NCBI GenBank assembly: GCA_021780475.1 | Contig: JAJXYR010000231.1 | Coordinates: 1 to 45,930, forward strand | Direction: 5' to 3' | Length of the DNA stretch: 45,930 bases | Source: Pseudomonadota bacterium | GTDB taxonomy: Bacteria; Pseudomonadota; Gammaproteobacteria; Steroidobacterales; Steroidobacteraceae | Shown here: positions 1-8,211 of the stretch, piece by piece | Layout of the letters: each line of letters opens with the position of its first letter | Position numbering within the stretch: position 1 is the stretch's first letter | Position numbers and translations under genes: made by a program | The notes under the pieces: generated by a model | What the model was told of the DNA's origin: nothing | Seen by the model: only the letters and a program-made list of their open reading frames with translations | The model's database searches: none

Positions 1-1613
1 GTCAGCGAGTACACGAGACCGCCGAGCCGAGTCGCATCCGGTGCGGCGGTGGCGAGGCTCACGAACACGGTCAGCAGGAAGCCGGCGGTCCACGCGTAGA
101 TCGCGGTCCAGAAGTTCTGCGCCATCACGCTCGGATACACGTGCAGCACGACGATCCATCCGCCCTTGATGCCGGCCGCGGCGTGGGCCGGCAGGCTGAG
201 TCCGTGGTGGAGCGCGGCCGCCGCGGTGCCGCCGAGGAGACCGGCGAACGCACCGTGGCCGTTGGCCCGCCGCCAGAACATGCCGAGCAGGAACGTCGCG
301 AACAGCGGCGCGTTGATGAACGCGAACACCAACTGCAGCACGTCCATGATGTTGTTGAACGCGGACGCGAAGTAGGCGGCCGCGAGCGAGGCGGCGATGC
401 CCGCGACGGTGGCGACGCGGCCCACCCACAGGTAATGGGCGTCGCTCGCGCCGCGCCGGATGTAAGGCCGGTAGATGTCGTTCGTCCAAACGGTGTTGAA
501 CGCGGTGACGTTGCCGGCCATCCCCGACATGAAGCTCGCGATCAGCGCCGTCAGGCCGAGCCCGAGCATGCCGTGCGGGAAATAACGCGCGAGCATCTCC
601 GGGATGACCAGGTCGTAATTGGTCGAACCGTCCACCTTGTGGGGCAGCGAGAATCCGCCCGCCGCGGCATGCTGTTGAAGGACGACGGCGATCATGCCGG
701 GCAGGATCACGAGGAACGGAAACAGCATTTTCGGCGCCGTCGCGATCAAGGGCGCGCGCCGCGCGGCCGTCATCGACTCCGCGGCCATCGCCCGCTGGAT
801 CAACAGAAAGTCGGTGCACCAGTACCCGAACGAGAGCACGAAGCCCAGGCCCATCGCCATGCCGAACCAGTCTACACCCATGGGGTTCCCGGACGCGCTG
901 CCGAGATGGCGCCACGATTCGCTCCACGCGCCGGGCGCGTAGCCGCGCGCCACGGCGACCTGGGCGAGGCCCGCCTGCAGCCCGTGCCAGCCGCCGACGT
1001 CGCGCAGTCCGAGCAGCACGAGCGGCGCGAACCCGAACACGATCAGGAAGAACTGCAGCACTTCGTTGTAGATCGCCGAGCTCAGGCCGCCGAGCACGAT
1101 GTAGACCAGCACGATTCCGGCGCAGATCCACATGCTCGCGTTGAAGTCCCAGCCGAGCAACAGGTTCAACAGCAGGCCCATCGCGTACATCGATATGCCC
1201 GAGGACATCACCGTCATCACCGAAAATGACAGCGCGTTGAACGCCCGGGTCTTCTCGTCGAAACGCAGGCGCAGATACTCCGGCACCGATCTGGCGCGCG
1301 ATCCGTAGTAGAACGGCATCATGAACACGGCGAGGAAGACCATCGCCGGAATGGCCCCGACCCAGTAGAAGTGGCTGGTCTCCATGCCGTACTTGGCGCC
1401 GGACGCAGCCATGCCGATGACTTCCTGGGCGCCGAGATTCGCCGACAGGAACGCGAGGCCGGCGACCCAGGCCGGAATCGAGCGGCCCGACAGGAAGAAG
1501 TCGGTGCTGTCGCGGACGCTGCGCTTCAGCACCACGCCGACGCCGATGACGACGAGGAAATAGGCGCCGAGGATCGCCCAGTCGATCGCGGCCAGATGCA
1601 GCCCGAGATTCAA
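1..1613 (-). CDS. Sodium/solute symporter (SSS family, SglT-like), 3' end cut by window edge
   Basis: This is an inner-membrane sodium-coupled uptake carrier, most like sodium/sugar symporters. About 537 codons are visible and only a short C-terminus should be missing. Many hydrophobic segments are readable. The N-terminal part has DSTDFFLSGRSIPAW followed by FLSANLGAQEVIGMAA, a typical SSS pattern. Later come GLSSAIYNEVLQFFLIVFG and NVTAFNTVWTNDIYRPY, the latter matching the conserved Na+-site helix region. The start is TTG at 1613: an in-frame TGA lies seven codons upstream and a GGACGG stretch sits just before the TTG. No ATG in this frame fits as well. A LacI-type operator overlaps its promoter, as at the MFS and kinase genes, so sugar transport is likely. 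The exact substrate is not visible. Confidence 0.88.
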   Translation of the reverse strand, partial: MNLGLHLAAIDWAILGAYFLVVIGVGVVLKRSVRDSTDFFLSGRSIPAWVAGLAFLSANLGAQEVIGMAASGAKYGMETSHFYWVGAIPAMVFLAVFMMPFYYGSRARSVPEYLRLRFDEKTRAFNALSFSVMTVMSSGISMYAMGLLLNLLLGWDFNASMWICAGIVLVYIVLGGLSSAIYNEVLQFFLIVFGFAPLVLLGLRDVGGWHGLQAGLAQVAVARGYAPGAWSESWRHLGSASGNPMGVDWFGMAMGLGFVLSFGYWCTDFLLIQRAMAAESMTAARRAPLIATAPKMLFPFLVILPGMIAVVLQQHAAAGGFSLPHKVDGSTNYDLVIPEMLARYFPHGMLGLGLTALIASFMSGMAGNVTAFNTVWTNDIYRPYIRRGASDAHYLWVGRVATVAGIAASLAAAYFASAFNNIMDVLQLVFAFINAPLFATFLLGMFWRRANGHGAFAGLLGGTAAAALHHGLSLPAHAAAGIKGGWIVVLHVYPSVMAQNFWTAIYAWTAGFLLTVFVSLATAAPDATRLGGLVYSL

Positions 1614-1698
1614 GAGCCGTCCGCTCGCGGATCACGGACCGCGGCCCGCACTCGCAGCCGGTTCAACATATATGCGCGCCTCGCCTGACCCCGCACCC

Positions 1699-1728
1699 AG
1701 AATATCCGGCACCACAATCGTTTGCAAT
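1699..1728 (-). promoter_or_regulatory. Promoter and LacI-type operator of the symporter gene
   Basis: On the minus strand TTGCAA (1722-1727) and TATTCT (1699-1704) are 17 bases apart, an acceptable sigma-70 pair. An imperfect dyad centred on the CG at 1719-1720 (ACAATCGTTTGCA) overlaps the -35 box. It resembles the sites at 11670-11685 and 11741-11754, which also centre on CG. This fits a LacI-family repressor site. The binding protein is inferred to be the product of the gene at 9358-10422. Confidence 0.55.
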
Positions 1729-1741
1729 CGGCCGCCCAATC

Positions 1742-1763
1742 CGCCGGTGCGCAGGGTCCGGCG
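1742..1763 (-). terminator. Hairpin after the ThDP-enzyme gene
   Basis: CGCCGG and CCGGCG form a 6-bp stem with a 10-base loop, five bases after the stop codon of the ThDP-enzyme gene. There is no T run, so an intrinsic terminator is only possible. It separates that gene from the symporter promoter. Confidence 0.3.
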
Positions 1764-1768
1764 CCGCG

Positions 1769-3442
1769 CTAAGCGGTCGCGCCGCTCAAGCGTCGGCCCG
1801 GCGCGATGTCGTCGACCGAGGTCAGCACTTCGATCAACGCCGGCCCCCCGGCCGCGCGCGCCGCGGCCAGGGCGGGCGCGAACCCGGCGGTGGTGCCGAC
1901 CCGCGCGGCGTGCAGACCGTAGGCCCGCGCGAGCGCCGTGAAGTCCGGGTTCCGCAGGGTCGTACCGATCGTGCGGCCCGGAAAACGGTTTTCTTGATGC
2001 ATGCGGATGGTGCCGTAGCTGCCGTTGTTGACGACCAGGAACAGGATGCCGAGCCCGAGCGCGGCCGCGGTCGCAAGCTCCTGCGATGCCATCAGAAAAC
2101 AACCGTCGCCGGCGACGCAGACCACCTCGCGCTCCGGGTGCTCGAGCTTCGCGGCGATCGCCGCGGGCACCGCATAGCCCATCGCGCCGCTCCCCGGGGC
2201 AAGCTGCGTGCCGAACGCGTCGTGGGCGAAGAACCGGTGCAGCCAGGCGGCGTAATTGCCGGCGCCATTGGTGACGATGGAGGTCGGCGGCAGGCTTGCG
2301 CGCAGTTCGCGAAAGAGCACCGACAGATTCACGTCCCCGCCGACGGCGACCGGTTCGCCGAACGCCAGGTGCTCGGCTCGGGCGGCCCGGGTCCACGCCG
2401 CCCAGCGGCGCGGCGCGGACGGCGGTTCCAGGTTCGCAAGGGCCGCCGCGGCCTCATCCGCCGCGGCCTGTACGGCGAGCCCGGCCGGAAACACGGCGCC
2501 GAGGGTCTCGGAATCCGGATGCACGTGGATCAAGCGCGCGGCGGTGGTGGCGCGATCCAGCCAGTGGTATCCGCCGGTTTCAACGTCGCCGAGCGGCGCT
2601 CCCAGCACCAACAACAGGTCGGAGCCGCGCAAACGCTCGATCAGCGTCGGCGGCGTGCCGAAGCCGCACTCGCCCGCATAACTTGCGTGCCCGTTCGGAA
2701 AACGATCCTTGCGGCGAAAGCTCGTGACCACCGGCAATTCCCAGGTCTCGGCGAATTGCCGCAACGCATCGACGCCCGCCGCGCTCCAACCGCTGCCCCC
2801 GACCCATAACAGCGGTCGCTCGCTGGCGGCGAGGCGCACGCCGATCGCGCGCGCGAGCGCCGGTGCGAGTGACGGCGCCTCGATGCGCACGGGGGCGGCG
2901 CCCGCGACCGACGCGCAGACCTCGCCCAGCACGTCCTCCGGCAGCCCGACGATCACCGGGCCGGGCCGCCCTGCCGTCGCGAGCTGCAGGGCGCGATCGA
3001 CGATTTCGGCGGCGCGCCCCGGCACGTCGATCTGCAGCACGCCCTTGGCCAGGTCGGCGAACGTCAACGCGAGATTCACCTCTTGAAATGCGCGCCGATA
3101 CCGATCCTCGCGCGCGATCTCGCCGACGAACAGCACCATCGGCGTCGCATCCTGCTGCGCGGTGTGCACCCCGATGCTCGCGTGCGCAAGCCCGGGACCG
3201 CGGGTGACGAACGCGACGCCGCAGCGACCGGTGAGTTTCGCGGTCGCCTCGGCCATGTTGGCGGCGGCGGCCTCGTGGCGGCAGGTGATCAGCTCGATGG
3301 TCCCGCGCGCGTCGAACAGGGCGTCCAACACGTCAAGATAGCTCTCCCCGGCTACCGCGAATACACGACGGACCCGGTGGGCCTTGAGCCGCTCGACGAT
3401 CGCGTCGGCGACCCGCAGGCCGGCGGCTGATGACGTACCCAT
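1769..3442 (-). CDS. Thiamine diphosphate-dependent enzyme, acetolactate synthase-like
   Basis: The 557-residue protein has the three-domain layout of the acetolactate synthase / benzoylformate decarboxylase superfamily. The N-terminal PYR domain carries the catalytic glutamate in TCRHEAAAANMAEA. A central domain follows. The C-terminal PP domain has the ThDP/Mg motif GDGCF ending in VVNNGSYG. The open frame runs far upstream through the antisense of the next gene, but homology starts at MGTSSAAGLRVADAIVERL, so ATG at 3442 is chosen. No regulatory small subunit is adjacent, so a branched-chain amino acid role is doubtful. Another 2-oxoacid decarboxylase or lyase is equally possible. It is divergent from a molybdoenzyme gene and the two may share a control region. 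The family call is firm and the substrate is unknown. Confidence 0.85.
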   Translation of the reverse strand: MGTSSAAGLRVADAIVERLKAHRVRRVFAVAGESYLDVLDALFDARGTIELITCRHEAAAANMAEATAKLTGRCGVAFVTRGPGLAHASIGVHTAQQDATPMVLFVGEIAREDRYRRAFQEVNLALTFADLAKGVLQIDVPGRAAEIVDRALQLATAGRPGPVIVGLPEDVLGEVCASVAGAAPVRIEAPSLAPALARAIGVRLAASERPLLWVGGSGWSAAGVDALRQFAETWELPVVTSFRRKDRFPNGHASYAGECGFGTPPTLIERLRGSDLLLVLGAPLGDVETGGYHWLDRATTAARLIHVHPDSETLGAVFPAGLAVQAAADEAAAALANLEPPSAPRRWAAWTRAARAEHLAFGEPVAVGGDVNLSVLFRELRASLPPTSIVTNGAGNYAAWLHRFFAHDAFGTQLAPGSGAMGYAVPAAIAAKLEHPEREVVCVAGDGCFLMASQELATAAALGLGILFLVVNNGSYGTIRMHQENRFPGRTIGTTLRNPDFTALARAYGLHAARVGTTAGFAPALAAARAAGGPALIEVLTSVDDIAPGRRLSGATA

Positions 3443-3453
3443 GCATACCTCGG

Positions 3454-3482
3454 TTGAAGACGGATGAGGTTCCCATTGTAAC
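3454..3482. promoter_or_regulatory. Candidate divergent promoter region of the ThDP and molybdoenzyme genes
   Basis: In the 81-base gap, the plus strand has TTGAAG (3454-3459) and TGTAAC (3477-3482) with a 17-base spacer. The minus strand has a -10-like TACAAT (3475-3480) over the same bases. A CCCGCG/CGCGGG hairpin with a four-base loop (3490-3505) sits in the molybdoenzyme leader. The assignments rest on sequence match only. Confidence 0.35.
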
Positions 3483-3523
3483 GTGCTTGCCCGCGCCGCC
3501 GCGGGTGGTATCCTGGCGGCGCG

Positions 3524-5581
3524 ATGGGTCAACGCACCACAGTCCACGCCGCCTGCCCGCACGATTGCCCCGATACCTGCGCGATCCGCGTCACCGTCGA
3601 AGATGGCGTCGCCGTCCGGATCCAGGGTGATCCCGACCATCCTCCCACGCACGGGGCGCTTTGCACGAAGGTCGCGCGGTACACCGAACGCACCTACCAC
3701 CCGGAACGGCTCCTCCACCCGCTGCGACGCGCGGGACCCAAAGGCAGCGGGCGCTTCACCCGGGTGAGCTGGGATGAGGCGCTCGAGGAAATCGCGACGC
3801 GGCTGCGCGCGATCGCGGCGCGCGATCCACAGGCGATCCTGCCCTACAGCTACGCCGGCACGATGGGGCTCGTCCAGGGCGAATCGATCGCCGCCCGCTT
3901 CTTTCACCGGCTCGGCGCCTCGCTGCTCGATCGGACGATTTGCGCGAGCGCCGGCGGCACGGCCTTGAACGCGACCTACGGCAGCCGCGTCGGCATGCAC
4001 GTGGAGCATTATCGCGAGAGCCGGGTGATCCTGATATGGGGCAGCAACAGCATCGCGTCGAACCTGCATTTCTGGACTTTCGCCCAGGAAGCCAAGCGGG
4101 CCGGCGCCAAGCTGATCTGCATCGATCCGCGGCGCACCGAAACCGCCGATAAGTGTCATCAGCACATCGCGCTGCTGCCGGGCACCGACGGCGCCCTGGC
4201 GCTCGGCATGATCAACGAACTGGTGCGCAACGACTGGCTGGACCACGACTACATCCGGCGCCACACCGACGGCTGGCCGGAATTGTCCGCGCAGGCGGCG
4301 CTGTGGCCGGCCGAACGCGCGGCGGCCGTGTGCGGACTCACCGCGGAGGAGGTCCGCGGCCTGGCGCGAGATTATGCGACCGTCGAACCGTCGGCGATCC
4401 GGCTGAACTACGGCATGCAGCGCGCCCGCGGCGGCGGCAGCGCGGTGCGTCTGATCGCCGCCCTGCCCTGCCTGATCGGCGCCTGGCGGCGGCGCGGCGG
4501 CGGCCTGCTGCTCTCCTCGTCCGGCTTCGCGCCGATCCGCCGTAACGCGCTCGAACGGCCGGACTTGCTGCCGGCCCCGACGCCGCGCACGGTCAATATG
4601 AGCGCCATCGGCGAGGCCTTGCTGCGCGAGGCCGCTCCCGGCTTCGGACCGAAAATCGAGGCGCTGGTCGTCTACAACAGCAATCCCGTGGCCGTCGCGC
4701 CGCAGTCCCCCCAGGTGGTGCGCGGCTTCGCGCGCGAGGATCTGTTCACGGTCGTCCTCGAACAGTTTCAAACCGACACCGCCGATCACGCGGATTTCAT
4801 CCTGCCCGCGACGACGCAGTTGGAACACTTCGACGTGCACGCGAGCTATGGACACACCTACGTGCTGGTCAACGAACCGGCGATCGCGCCACTGGGCGAG
4901 GCGCGGCCCAACACCGCGATATTCCGCGCGCTGGCCGCGCGCCTGGGGTTCACCGAGGACTGCTTCGCCGATACGGACGAGCAGATCGGCGCCCAGGCCT
5001 TCGACGCCACCGTGGACTTCGCGCGGCTGCGGCGCACCGGCTGGTGGCGCCTGCCGCTGGCCGACGCGCCGTTCGCCGACGGCGGGTTTCCGACGCCGAA
5101 CGGCCGCGCCCAGTTCGCGCCCGCCGCGCTCGGGGTGGCCGATTTCGTCGCGCCCTACGAATCGGTCCAGTCCGCGCCGGAACTCGCGCTGCGCTATCCG
5201 CTCGCGATGATTTCGCCGCCGGCGCGGCATTTCCTCAATTCCACCTTCGTCAACGTCCGCAGCCTGCGCAGCATCGAGGGCGAGCCGCTGTTGGAGATGC
5301 ATCCGGACGATGCCGCCCGCCGCGGCTTGAGCGACGGCGCGATGGTGCGCACGTACAATGATCGCGGCGAGTACCGCTGCCGCCTGCAGGTCACCGACCG
5401 CGCCCGGCCCGGCGTCGTCGTCGCGCTCGGCGTCTGGTGGCGCAAGTTCGGCGTCGCCGGCACCAATGCCAACGAACTGACCCACCAACGTCTGACGGAC
5501 ATCGGCCGCGCGCCGACGTTCTACGACTGCCTCGTCGAGGTAGCCGCGTCAGCGCCCGACCAGCTCGCGATAGAGGCGTAG
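3524..5581 (+). CDS. Molybdopterin oxidoreductase (Mo/W-bisPGD, DMSO reductase superfamily)
   Basis: The 685-residue cytoplasmic-type oxidoreductase has an N-terminal [4Fe-4S] site formed by C11, C15, C19 (CPHDCPDTC) and C47 (GALCTK). The Mo-bisPGD domain follows, with pterin-binding stretches such as ILIWGSNSIASN and ICIDPRRTETADKC. It has ALVVYNSNPVAVAPQ in the middle and the C-terminal dinucleotide-binding domain from about residue 560 (PARHFLNSTFVN onward). TICASAGGTALNATYG lies where the metal ligand residue is expected, so its Cys is a candidate ligand. No Tat signal is seen, and no electron-transfer or membrane subunit is adjacent. The substrate is unknown. The 3' end overlaps the convergent nucleosidase gene by 33 bases. 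Confidence 0.88.
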   Translation: MGQRTTVHAACPHDCPDTCAIRVTVEDGVAVRIQGDPDHPPTHGALCTKVARYTERTYHPERLLHPLRRAGPKGSGRFTRVSWDEALEEIATRLRAIAARDPQAILPYSYAGTMGLVQGESIAARFFHRLGASLLDRTICASAGGTALNATYGSRVGMHVEHYRESRVILIWGSNSIASNLHFWTFAQEAKRAGAKLICIDPRRTETADKCHQHIALLPGTDGALALGMINELVRNDWLDHDYIRRHTDGWPELSAQAALWPAERAAAVCGLTAEEVRGLARDYATVEPSAIRLNYGMQRARGGGSAVRLIAALPCLIGAWRRRGGGLLLSSSGFAPIRRNALERPDLLPAPTPRTVNMSAIGEALLREAAPGFGPKIEALVVYNSNPVAVAPQSPQVVRGFAREDLFTVVLEQFQTDTADHADFILPATTQLEHFDVHASYGHTYVLVNEPAIAPLGEARPNTAIFRALAARLGFTEDCFADTDEQIGAQAFDATVDFARLRRTGWWRLPLADAPFADGGFPTPNGRAQFAPAALGVADFVAPYESVQSAPELALRYPLAMISPPARHFLNSTFVNVRSLRSIEGEPLLEMHPDDAARRGLSDGAMVRTYNDRGEYRCRLQVTDRARPGVVVALGVWWRKFGVAGTNANELTHQRLTDIGRAPTFYDCLVEVAASAPDQLAIEA

Positions 5582-6139
5582 AAACTCCTCCGCGGCACGG
5601 TGCACGTTCTCCTGCCAGGCCGCGGCGGCGGCGTGGTCGGCGCCGTCGCTGACGTACTTGACGCAGCCGAAGCGCGCACCCTCCAACCAGCAAACCTTGG
5701 CGAGCGCATAGGCCTCCATGTCGACGACGTCGCAGGGCACGCCCGACTCGGCGGTGGCGAAGGAATCGCCGCTGCCGCAAACCGCCTCCGGGAGGCCGGG
5801 GAACAGCGGATCGAACTCGATGCAGGCGGGCACGTCCTCGTACGGGGTGACCCCGAGTTCGAATCCGAGGCCGCTCGCGTCCATGTCGCGCTGGACGAAG
5901 CGACGGCAGGCCAGGAAGCGGTGCGTGTCGTGGCGACGGCTGCCGGCCGAGCCGAAGTTCAGCACCGTCGGAAGCGGTATCCGCTGATGCGCGCAGCGCG
6001 CCAGTTCGCGGCTCAAGGCGCGCGCCGCGTTGACCTTGCCGACGCCGCAATAGAGTACGTTCACGCCCGCGGCCTCGAACACCCCGTTCGATTCAGCCGG
6101 CAGGGCCATCATCACCAGCGGTTCGGACGCAGCGGACAC
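5549..6139 (-). CDS. Nucleoside phosphorylase family protein, MTA/SAH nucleosidase-like
   Basis: The 196-residue protein belongs to the PNP/UDP phosphorylase family. Enzymes of the 5'-methylthioadenosine/S-adenosylhomocysteine nucleosidase branch release adenine from these SAM by-products. Visible family marks are MALPAESNGVF near the N-terminus, CGVGKVNAA, VDMEAYALAKVCW (the substrate-binding ME pair) and YVSDGAD (the catalytic Asp region). It is about 35 residues shorter than Pfs of E. coli. The start is probably GTG at 6139, and ATG at 6112 is an alternative. It lies 10 bases after apt, whose enzyme uses adenine. That supports an adenine-releasing role, but the exact substrate is inferred. 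Confidence 0.72.
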   Translation of the reverse strand: MSAASEPLVMMALPAESNGVFEAAGVNVLYCGVGKVNAARALSRELARCAHQRIPLPTVLNFGSAGSRRHDTHRFLACRRFVQRDMDASGLGFELGVTPYEDVPACIEFDPLFPGLPEAVCGSGDSFATAESGVPCDVVDMEAYALAKVCWLEGARFGCVKYVSDGADHAAAAAWQENVHRAAEEFLRLYRELVGR

Positions 6140-6149
6140 GCGCGCCGGC

Positions 6150-6659
6150 TCAATAGACGATCGCGGCGCGCGCCGGCAGACCGCGCCATGAAAAATCGGT
6201 GTTGAGCTTCAGGTCGATCAACACCGCGAGCGCCGCCACCTCGTAGCCGCCGCGCACACACAGGTCGGCGGCGGCTCCCAGGGTCCCGCCGGTCGCCAGC
6301 ACGTCGTCGATCAACAGCAGCCGTCCGCGGCCCGGCTGTAGTTCCAGCACGCCCGAACCGTATTCCAGGTCGTAGGCCATGTCGACGACCGGAGGCGGCA
6401 GTTTGCCCTGTTTGCGCACCAGCACGAATCCCTTGCGGCGACGCGCCGCGAGGGCCGCCCCGAGCACGAAGCCGCGGGATTCGATGCCGGCCAGCGCCTC
6501 GATGCCACGCCACTCCGTCTCATCGAGCAGCCGTTCGAGCGCGCTGATCGTGGCCTCGAAGTGGTCGCGCAGCAGCGGCGCAATGTCCCGGAACAAAATG
6601 CCGGGCCTCGGGAAATCCGGCGCATCGGCTACGAGTTTTTTCAGATCCAAGGGGGTCAC
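6150..6659 (-). CDS. apt: Adenine phosphoribosyltransferase
   Basis: The enzyme converts adenine and PRPP to AMP and pyrophosphate in the cytoplasm. The 169 residues match the family length. DFPRPGILFRDIAPLL at the N-terminus is characteristic of APT. GIESRGFVLGAALA and the PRPP-binding loop LLLIDDVLATGGTLGAA are present. The likely start is GTG at 6659, 15 bases after the nadB stop, with no strong ribosome binding site visible. It sits between nadB and a nucleosidase gene that probably supplies adenine, in one minus-strand operon. Confidence 0.92.
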   Translation of the reverse strand: MTPLDLKKLVADAPDFPRPGILFRDIAPLLRDHFEATISALERLLDETEWRGIEALAGIESRGFVLGAALAARRRKGFVLVRKQGKLPPPVVDMAYDLEYGSGVLELQPGRGRLLLIDDVLATGGTLGAAADLCVRGGYEVAALAVLIDLKLNTDFSWRGLPARAAIVY

Positions 6660-6674
6660 CAGGCGTCGCGCCCG

Positions 6675-8189
6675 TCATGGGCGCGCCATTATACCGAGTG
6701 CGCCGGCGCCGTCCCGGCTGGGATCGCGGATCGGAAAATCGCTGCGCCAATGAGCGCCGCGGCTTTCGCAACGGGCGCGCGCGGCGACGAGCATCGCCTC
6801 GGCAAGCGCAATGCGCTGGCGCAGCGCGACCTGGGTGGGATCCACGGCGAGACCGAGTCGCCGCAGCCGCGCGAGCGCGGTCGACAGCGCCGGGCCGCTG
6901 CGAACCGGCCCCATCGCGCCCCACATGAGTTTGCGCAACTGCGGCCATTCCGGCCGCGCCAGATCGAGCGCGGCCGGCGCGATCGACGATCCGGTGCGCC
7001 CGCGGCGGCTGCAGCCGCCCGCGCGGCGCCGCGCGGCGCCCGCGGCGCTGCCGATCACGATGGCCTCGAGCAGCGAGTTGCTCGCGAGGCGATTGGCACC
7101 ATGCAGCCCCGTGTAGGCGACCTCCCCCGCCGCCCACAGACCCGGCAGGCTCGTGCGGCCGACCTGGTCGATGACGATGCCGCCCATGTGAAAATGGGCG
7201 GCGCAGGTGACGGGGATCGGTTTGGCGGCCGGATCGATGCCCTGAGCGATGCAGGCGGCGAGCGCGCTCGGAAACTCTCCCGCCCTGCCGGAGCCGAAAA
7301 TCGCGGTCGCATCCAGCCGCACGTCCTCACCGTGGCTCGCGTGCTCCCAGACGCCGCGCGCGACGATGTCGCGCGGCGCCAGGTCCCCGCGGGGATCGAG
7401 CGTGTGCATGAACGTGCGGCCGTCGGCGACGAGGCGCGCGCCGGCGCCGCGCAGCGCCTCGGTCAACAACGGCAGCGGGTCGCTGCGACAGTACAGCGCC
7501 GTCGGGTGGAACTGCACGAATTCCAGGCCCGCGACCCGGACGCCCCGGGCGAGCGCCATCGCCAGTCCGTCACCGGCGGCATGCCTTGGATTGGTCGTCG
7601 CCGCGAACAATTGCCCCAGGCCGCCGGTGGCGAGCATCGTCTGCGCGGCGTGAACCTCCAGGTTGTCACCCCGCAGGCCCTGCGCGACGATCCCGGTGAT
7701 GCCGGCGTCGTCGGCCTGTAGACGCACGGCGGTGAGGTCGCGACGGATCGTGATGTGCGCCGCGGCGCGCGCGGCGCTCCACAAGGTGGCCTGGATCGCC
7801 GCGCCGGTGCGGTCGCCGTCGGCGTGCAGGATCCGCGGCAGAGAATGCCCTGCCTCGAGGTGCAGGTGCGGTTCGCCGCCCTCGTCGTCGAACCGCAAGC
7901 CATGCTCCCTCAGGAAGCGGATCGCGTCGGCGGCTGCGGCGACGATCGCGGCCGTTGTCGATTCGCAGCCGGAGTGGTCGGCGGCCATCAGTGTGTCCGT
8001 CGCGTGCAGCGCGATCGAATCGCCACGGCCGAGCGGAGCGGCGATTCCGCCCTTTGCCGCCGCGGTACTGGTGCCGTCCGGACCCTCGGGCGCCACCAGC
8101 AGCACGGGGCGCGGCGCGGCATGCAGGGCCGCGCTCAGGCCGGCGGCGCCGGCCCCGACAATGAGGATGTCCGTTTCCAGGGATTCCAC
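6675..8189 (-). CDS. nadB: L-aspartate oxidase
   Basis: This FAD enzyme oxidises L-aspartate to iminoaspartate, using O2 or fumarate, in the first step of de novo NAD synthesis. The 504-residue sequence opens with the FAD dinucleotide fold DILIVGAGAAGLSAAL. It continues with TSTAAAKGGIAAPLG, LEAGHSLPRILHADGDRTG and the flavin-contact stretch VGRTSLPGLWAAGEVAYTG followed by GANRLASNSLLEA. These features separate it from succinate dehydrogenase flavoproteins. The start is GTG at 8189, 22 bases after nadA. NadA takes its unstable product, so adjacency of the two genes is functionally coherent. Confidence 0.94.
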   Translation of the reverse strand: MESLETDILIVGAGAAGLSAALHAAPRPVLLVAPEGPDGTSTAAAKGGIAAPLGRGDSIALHATDTLMAADHSGCESTTAAIVAAAADAIRFLREHGLRFDDEGGEPHLHLEAGHSLPRILHADGDRTGAAIQATLWSAARAAAHITIRRDLTAVRLQADDAGITGIVAQGLRGDNLEVHAAQTMLATGGLGQLFAATTNPRHAAGDGLAMALARGVRVAGLEFVQFHPTALYCRSDPLPLLTEALRGAGARLVADGRTFMHTLDPRGDLAPRDIVARGVWEHASHGEDVRLDATAIFGSGRAGEFPSALAACIAQGIDPAAKPIPVTCAAHFHMGGIVIDQVGRTSLPGLWAAGEVAYTGLHGANRLASNSLLEAIVIGSAAGAARRRAGGCSRRGRTGSSIAPAALDLARPEWPQLRKLMWGAMGPVRSGPALSTALARLRRLGLAVDPTQVALRQRIALAEAMLVAARARCESRGAHWRSDFPIRDPSRDGAGALGIMARP

Positions 8190-8211
8190 CGGGCTCGCGG
8201 GCCGCGCCCCG

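Noticed and set aside
3443-5488. Long minus-strand extension of the ThDP-enzyme frame
   Set aside because: It is antisense to the molybdoenzyme gene and has no family features. Homology begins at 3442.
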